Source of the DNA: CAVQGF01 sp045807945
GTDB taxonomy: Bacteria > Acidobacteriota > Terriglobia > Terriglobales > Acidobacteriaceae
DNA: 9,542 nt
NCBI GenBank assembly: GCA_045807945.1
Contig: JBJMGI010000081.1
Span: 1 to 9,542 of the forward strand
Direction: 5' to 3'
The number at the start of each line of letters is the position of its first letter. Position 1 is the first letter of the stretch. Positions 6,438 through 9,542 of this stretch are shown one piece after another. Below the pieces are notes generated by a model. That model saw nothing but the letters and a program-made list of their open reading frames with translations. It was not told the DNA's origin and did not search any database. The position numbers and the translations under genes were made by a program.

Positions 6438-7228
6438 TGTCGCTCAAGTTCAATCCGAAGCCGGTGCTTGTCGCTTATTTCACTGTAGGCGATCCCGACC
6501 TTGCGACTTCGCGCGACGTGATCATCGCCGCAATCGACGCTGGGGCTGGGATCATCGAGCTCGGCGTTCCTTTTACCGACCCGGTCGCTGATGGGCCAGT
6601 GATCCAGCGCGCCAGTGAGCGCGCACTCGAGAATGGGACGACGTTGCGGCACGTAATCGATCTCGGCTCAGAGATCCGTCGTCAGCGTCCACAAGCCGGA
6701 CTGATAATCTTCTCTTACGTGAATCCGATCCTGAGCATGGGCCTCGACCGTTTCTGCACTGCGTTGGCGGCGGCGGGGATTGATGGCGCGCTGGTGACGG
6801 ACCTCACATTGGAAGAAGCTGACGGATATCTTTGGAAGATGCGCGAGCACGGGCTCGCGACTGTCTTCCTCGCCGCTCCCACCAGCACCGAGCAGCGGCT
6901 GAAAGCGATCGCTAAGAATTCTTCCGGATTCATCTACGCGGTCTCGCGCCTCGGGGTGACCGGTGCGAGCAAACAGATGAGCGGCGACGCGCAGCAGCTG
7001 GTGAAGCGGCTGCGCAAGCACAGCAAATTGCCCATTGCGGTCGGCTTCGGTATCTCCAACTCCGACCAGTTCGCCGCCGCGGCCAAGTTCGCCGACGGAG
7101 TCGTGGTTGGCAGCGCGATCGTCGAGACCATCGAGCGCAGTCCGGGACGCGAAGCGCTCGCAGTTGGAAACTTTGTCCGCGGTCTGAAGCGGCGTGGCTC
7201 GTCGATCGAGAAGTCCGCGAACGCCTGA
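6437..7228 (+). CDS. trpA: Tryptophan synthase alpha subunit
   Basis: Splits indole-3-glycerol phosphate into glyceraldehyde 3-phosphate and indole, which tunnels to TrpB. The 263-residue TIM barrel carries both catalytic acids: E41 in IIELGVPFTDP and D52 in PVADGPVIQ, equal to Salmonella E49 and D60. Other landmarks are YVNPI (94-98), GFIYAVSRLGVTGA (164-177) and VGFGIS (202-207). The N-terminus is short: PVLVAYFTVGDP begins at residue 9, missing the first helix portion seen in many homologues. In the loop usually read as DLP, this protein has TDLTLEEA, so the conserved proline after the Asp is Thr. The start shares one base with the trpB stop; no strong ribosome binding site is seen, so coupling to trpB is likely. 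The hydrolase gene follows after 16 bases. Confidence 0.98.
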   Translation: MSLKFNPKPVLVAYFTVGDPDLATSRDVIIAAIDAGAGIIELGVPFTDPVADGPVIQRASERALENGTTLRHVIDLGSEIRRQRPQAGLIIFSYVNPILSMGLDRFCTALAAAGIDGALVTDLTLEEADGYLWKMREHGLATVFLAAPTSTEQRLKAIAKNSSGFIYAVSRLGVTGASKQMSGDAQQLVKRLRKHSKLPIAVGFGISNSDQFAAAAKFADGVVVGSAIVETIERSPGREALAVGNFVRGLKRRGSSIEKSANA

Positions 7229-7244
7229 ATTACAATCTTCCCCA

Positions 7245-7802
7245 ATGAAAGTGCCCGTCCTCATACTGCCTGGATGGCTGAACTCCGGCCCGCAACATTG
7301 GCAGTCGCTTTGGGAGCGGGACCATCCCGAGTACCGCCGCGTTCAGCAGAAAAATTGGGACCTGCCGAAGCGGGAAGATTGGGTCGCGACTCTGGACGGA
7401 GCCATCGCGGGCTGCTCCGCACCTCCGGTGTTGGTAGCACATTCGCTAGGATGTGCGACGATTGCGCACTGGGCGGTGAAACACCCCCGGCCGATCCACG
7501 GCGCTCTCCTCGTCGCGCCTACCGGTCTTGCGCGTGCGGAAGCTCCGGAAGCGCTGCACAATTTCCGTCCTCTCCCAATGAACAAACTTCCGTTTTCATC
7601 CATCCTCGTCGCCAGCAGCAACGACCCATGGCTTACCATGGAATGTGCGCGCGAGTTTGCCACCGCATGGGGCAGCCAGCTCGAGAACGCCGGCCCTGCC
7701 GGACACATCAATGCCGATTCCGGCTTTGGGCCGTGGCCTATCGGGGAGATGTTGCTGGGTGAACTGATGAGCAGCCAGCGCGAGAGGGCAGCACGATCAT
7801 GA
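7245..7802 (+). CDS. RBBP9/YdeN family alpha/beta hydrolase
   Basis: A 185-residue cytosolic serine hydrolase of the small RBBP9/YdeN type; family members are esterase-like, and the natural substrate is usually unknown. The opening VLILPGWLNSGPQHWQ (5-20) is the oxyanion-side signature of the family. The catalytic triad is readable: S67 in the nucleophile elbow AHSLGC, D127 in SSNDPW, and H154 in GHINADSGFGPWP. The start at 7245 is chosen because the family motif begins five residues in; a longer frame to 7194 would run 35 bases into trpA. No Shine-Dalgarno sequence is seen before it, and it begins 16 bases after trpA. Its stop overlaps the start of the CoA-transferase A gene by 4 bases (ATGA), linking it to the downstream genes. 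It might act on an ester or acyl compound connected with the CoA-transferase, but that is inference. Confidence 0.9.
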   Translation: MKVPVLILPGWLNSGPQHWQSLWERDHPEYRRVQQKNWDLPKREDWVATLDGAIAGCSAPPVLVAHSLGCATIAHWAVKHPRPIHGALLVAPTGLARAEAPEALHNFRPLPMNKLPFSSILVASSNDPWLTMECAREFATAWGSQLENAGPAGHINADSGFGPWPIGEMLLGELMSSQRERAARS

Positions 7803-8497
7803 ATAAAGTAGTCACATCAGCGGACGAGGCAATCCGAGATATCCAGGACGGCGCCTCCGTCATGATCGGCGGCTTCGGCCTGTGCGGCATTCCGGAAAAC
7901 CTGATTCGCGCGCTGATGAAGAAGGGGACGAAGAACCTCACCACCATTTCCAACAACGTCGGCGTAGACGGCTTCGGCCTCGGGCTCCTGCTCGGGAATG
8001 GGCAGATCAGAAAACACATCGGCACCTACGTCGGCGAAAACAAATTGCTGGAAGAGATGGTGCTAAAGGGAACGGTGGAGCTCGAGTTGAACCCGCAGGG
8101 AACGTTTTCGGAGCGCATCCGCGCCGGCGGCGCCGGCATTCCAGCATTCTTCACCCCGACTGGTTACGGAACTGTCATCGGCGAAGGAAAAGAAGTCCGC
8201 GACTTCAATGGACGTCCGCACATTATGGAGCGCGCTCTCCGCGCCGACTTCGCATTCGTCAAAGCCTGGAAAGGCGATAAGTGGGGCAATCTCATCTACC
8301 GCAAGACGGCGCGGAACTTCAATCCTATGATGGCGACCGCCGCCAAGGTGACGATCGCCGAAGTCGAGGAGCTGGTGGAAGTCGGCGAACTTGATCCCGA
8401 CAAGGTGATGACGCCGAGCGTTTACGTGAAACGCATCTTTCGAGGCGAGATGTTCGAAAAGCGCATCGAAAAGAGGACAGTGCGGAAAGCGAGCTGA
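7799..8497 (+). CDS. scoA: 3-oxoacid CoA-transferase subunit A
   Basis: Alpha subunit of a family I CoA-transferase, most like succinyl-CoA:3-ketoacid (acetoacetate) CoA-transferase, which moves CoA between succinate and acetoacetate in ketone-body or short-chain acid use. The 232 residues show IGGFGLCGIPENLI (23-36), the glycine-rich CoA-transferase signature, followed by SNNVGVDGFGLGLLL (51-65), GTYVGENK (75-82), ELELNPQGTFSERIRAGGAG (94-113) and FFTPTGYGT (117-125). The active-site Glu is in the B subunit, as is normal. The start at 7799 overlaps the hydrolase stop by 4 bases and has GAGAGGG at 7782-7788, ten bases upstream. The partner gene scoB does not follow directly: a DUF1232 gene lies between. 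Substrate could also be another 3-oxoacid such as oxoadipate; succinyl-CoA/acetoacetate is favoured by overall resemblance. Confidence 0.93.
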   Translation: MNKVVTSADEAIRDIQDGASVMIGGFGLCGIPENLIRALMKKGTKNLTTISNNVGVDGFGLGLLLGNGQIRKHIGTYVGENKLLEEMVLKGTVELELNPQGTFSERIRAGGAGIPAFFTPTGYGTVIGEGKEVRDFNGRPHIMERALRADFAFVKAWKGDKWGNLIYRKTARNFNPMMATAAKVTIAEVEELVEVGELDPDKVMTPSVYVKRIFRGEMFEKRIEKRTVRKAS

Positions 8498-8502
8498 CCC
8501 CT

Positions 8503-8901
8503 ATGGCTGATGAGAAGGTACTCGGAAATCTTTACTCCCGGCGACCCGAAGCGGAGCGCACCGCGCAGGATCGCGAGCGCACCTCGCGTTTGCTGGAAGC
8601 GACGCGCGCGAAATCGGAAAAGCATGCCGGAGTGCTGCGCGCGGTCTGGTCCGACTTCTGGACGCTTTGGCGACTGGTTCGCGCTTGGCGCGGAGGCGAG
8701 TACCGCAATGTTCCCTGGAAATCCATCATCCTCGCACTAGCAGGATTGATTTACTTTCTCGATCCAATTGATATCATCCCGGACTTTATCCCGGTGATCG
8801 GATACCTCGACGATGGAGTGGTGCTCACGTTCATCGCGAAAGCCATTCACTCTGATTTGGAAAGATTCCGTGACTGGGAGAGAACCATCCCGGCAATGTG
8901 A
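8503..8901 (+). CDS. DUF1232 (YkvA-like) small membrane-associated protein
   Basis: A 132-residue protein carrying the DUF1232 core, whose function is unknown. The signature is YFLDPIDIIPDFIPVIGYLDD at about residues 84-104 (D87-P88, D90, P93-D94, D103-D104), flanked by hydrophobic stretches around 74-86 and 96-113 that could lie in or on the membrane. Residues 1-70 are charged, rich in Arg and Glu, likely helical and cytosolic; WSDFWTLWRLVRAW (49-62) is an amphipathic Trp-rich helix. The ATG at 8503 lies 5 bases after scoA, and its stop lies 2 bases before the scoB ATG, so it is embedded in the CoA-transferase unit and must be co-transcribed with it. Why it sits between two subunit genes is unexplained. 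The domain call is firm; no function can be assigned. Confidence 0.88.
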   Translation: MADEKVLGNLYSRRPEAERTAQDRERTSRLLEATRAKSEKHAGVLRAVWSDFWTLWRLVRAWRGGEYRNVPWKSIILALAGLIYFLDPIDIIPDFIPVIGYLDDGVVLTFIAKAIHSDLERFRDWERTIPAM

Positions 8902-8903
8902 TC

Positions 8904-9542
8904 ATGGCCACTGTTCCCAAACCCGATAAGCAGAAGGATGTTGAGAAGCGTGAGCGGATAGTAAAGCGCATCGCGCTCGAGCTGCGCGACGGCTATTACG
9001 TGAATCTCGGCATCGGCATGCCGACGCTGGTCGCGAATTACGTCCCGCCCGGGATGGAAGTCGTGCTGCAGAGCGAGAACGGAATGCTCGGCGTTGGTCC
9101 GTATCCGGTCGCGGGCACCGAAGACGCCGACCTCATCAATGCGGGCAAAGAAACCGTTACCGAGATTCCCGGTACCGCCTACTTCTCTAGCGCAGATTCG
9201 TTCGCCATGATCCGCGGCGGGCACATCGATTTCAGCGTGCTCGGCGCGATGGAAGTAGACGAAGAAGGGAACCTCGCGAACTGGATGATCCCTGGAAAGA
9301 TGGTCAAGGGCATGGGCGGCGCAATGGATCTGGTCGCTGGCGCCCGCCGTGTGGTGATCGCAATGGAGCACACCACGCGCGATGGCGAACCGAAGATCCT
9401 GAAAAAATGCACACTGCCGCTGACCGGAGTGAAAGTGGTGAACACCATCGTGACCGAGATGGCGTTCATTCAGGTCACGCCGAAGGGGCTTGTTCTTGAA
9501 GAGATCGCGCCCGGGCTCACTGCCGAAGACGTGCAGAAGGCG
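8904..9542 (+). CDS. scoB: 3-oxoacid CoA-transferase subunit B, 3' partial
   Basis: Beta subunit of the succinyl-CoA:3-ketoacid-type CoA-transferase, partner of the A subunit encoded at 7799-8497. The frame is open from ATG 8904 to the window end (213 codons) with no stop, so the C-terminus is cut off. Key motifs: RIALELRDGYYVNLGIGMPT (22-41), then QSENGMLGVGP (56-66), in which E58 is the catalytic glutamate that forms the acyl and CoA thioester intermediates; later IRGGHIDFSVLGAMEVD (103-119), GNLANWMIPGKMVKGMGGAM (122-141) and EHTTRDG (154-160). The typical family length is about 210-220 residues, so only a few residues are probably missing. The start is two bases after the DUF1232 stop; no good ribosome binding site is close, so re-initiation after the upstream gene is likely. 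Confidence 0.94.
   Translation, partial: MATVPKPDKQKDVEKRERIVKRIALELRDGYYVNLGIGMPTLVANYVPPGMEVVLQSENGMLGVGPYPVAGTEDADLINAGKETVTEIPGTAYFSSADSFAMIRGGHIDFSVLGAMEVDEEGNLANWMIPGKMVKGMGGAMDLVAGARRVVIAMEHTTRDGEPKILKKCTLPLTGVKVVNTIVTEMAFIQVTPKGLVLEEIAPGLTAEDVQKA

Noticed and set aside
7194..7244. Longer in-frame start for the hydrolase at 7194
   Set aside because: It lies inside trpA and adds 17 residues before a family motif that normally starts near the N-terminus.
6668..7264. 198-residue minus-strand frame opposite trpA
   Set aside because: Antisense shadow of a firmly identified gene; its translation resembles no family I know.
8847..9371. 174-residue minus-strand frame at the right end
   Set aside because: Shadow of scoB, whose plus-strand frame is open to the window edge with all family motifs; the His/Asp-rich translation is an antisense artefact.

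Overview
The window reads as an ordinary chromosomal stretch of a moderately GC-rich bacterium. It is densely coded, with biosynthetic and metabolic genes, and shows no transposase, phage, tRNA, rRNA or CRISPR array. GC content, codon use, a degenerate receiver protein, and a compact trpC-trpF-trpB-trpA block followed by a CoA-transferase pair would fit an Acidobacteriota (Terriglobia-like) genome. That placement is an inference from style, not from a marker gene.

Layout, left to right. (1) 3-1560, plus strand: the 3' part of a comF-type phosphoribosyltransferase gene, then 7 bases later an HNH endonuclease gene, probably one transcription unit. (2) 1561-1870: a 310-base gap with no gene. (3) 1871-2896, plus: a divergent phosphotransferase/kinase-fold protein. 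(4) 2933-2966: a strong hairpin terminator that can work in both directions, lying between convergent units. (5) 3066-3703, minus: a small two-gene unit in which an 84-residue unknown protein overlaps by ATGA a stand-alone receiver domain that lacks the phosphorylatable Asp. (6) 3704-3796: a short divergent intergenic region. (7) 3797 to the right edge, plus: eight tightly packed genes, trpC, trpF, trpB, trpA, an RBBP9/YdeN-type serine hydrolase, the A subunit of a 3-oxoacid CoA-transferase, a DUF1232 (YkvA-like) small protein, and the B subunit of the CoA-transferase, cut by the window end.

How they work together: trpC, trpF, trpB and trpA carry out the last steps of tryptophan synthesis, from carboxyphenylaminodeoxyribulose phosphate formation (TrpF) through indole-glycerol phosphate (TrpC) to tryptophan (TrpBA). 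trpE, trpG and trpD, which make the earlier intermediates, are not here and trpC is the first gene of the run, so the pathway is split. The run does not stop at trpA: gaps of at most 16 bases and stop/start overlaps link it to the hydrolase and the CoA-transferase genes, suggesting co-transcription of tryptophan synthesis with acyl-CoA/ketoacid metabolism.

The most interesting points are the phosphorylation-dead receiver with its unknown overlapping partner, the kinase-like protein with altered catalytic-loop residues, the DUF1232 gene wedged between the two CoA-transferase subunit genes, and a possible near-leaderless trpC transcript. I see no clear case for a wholly new defence or mobile system.
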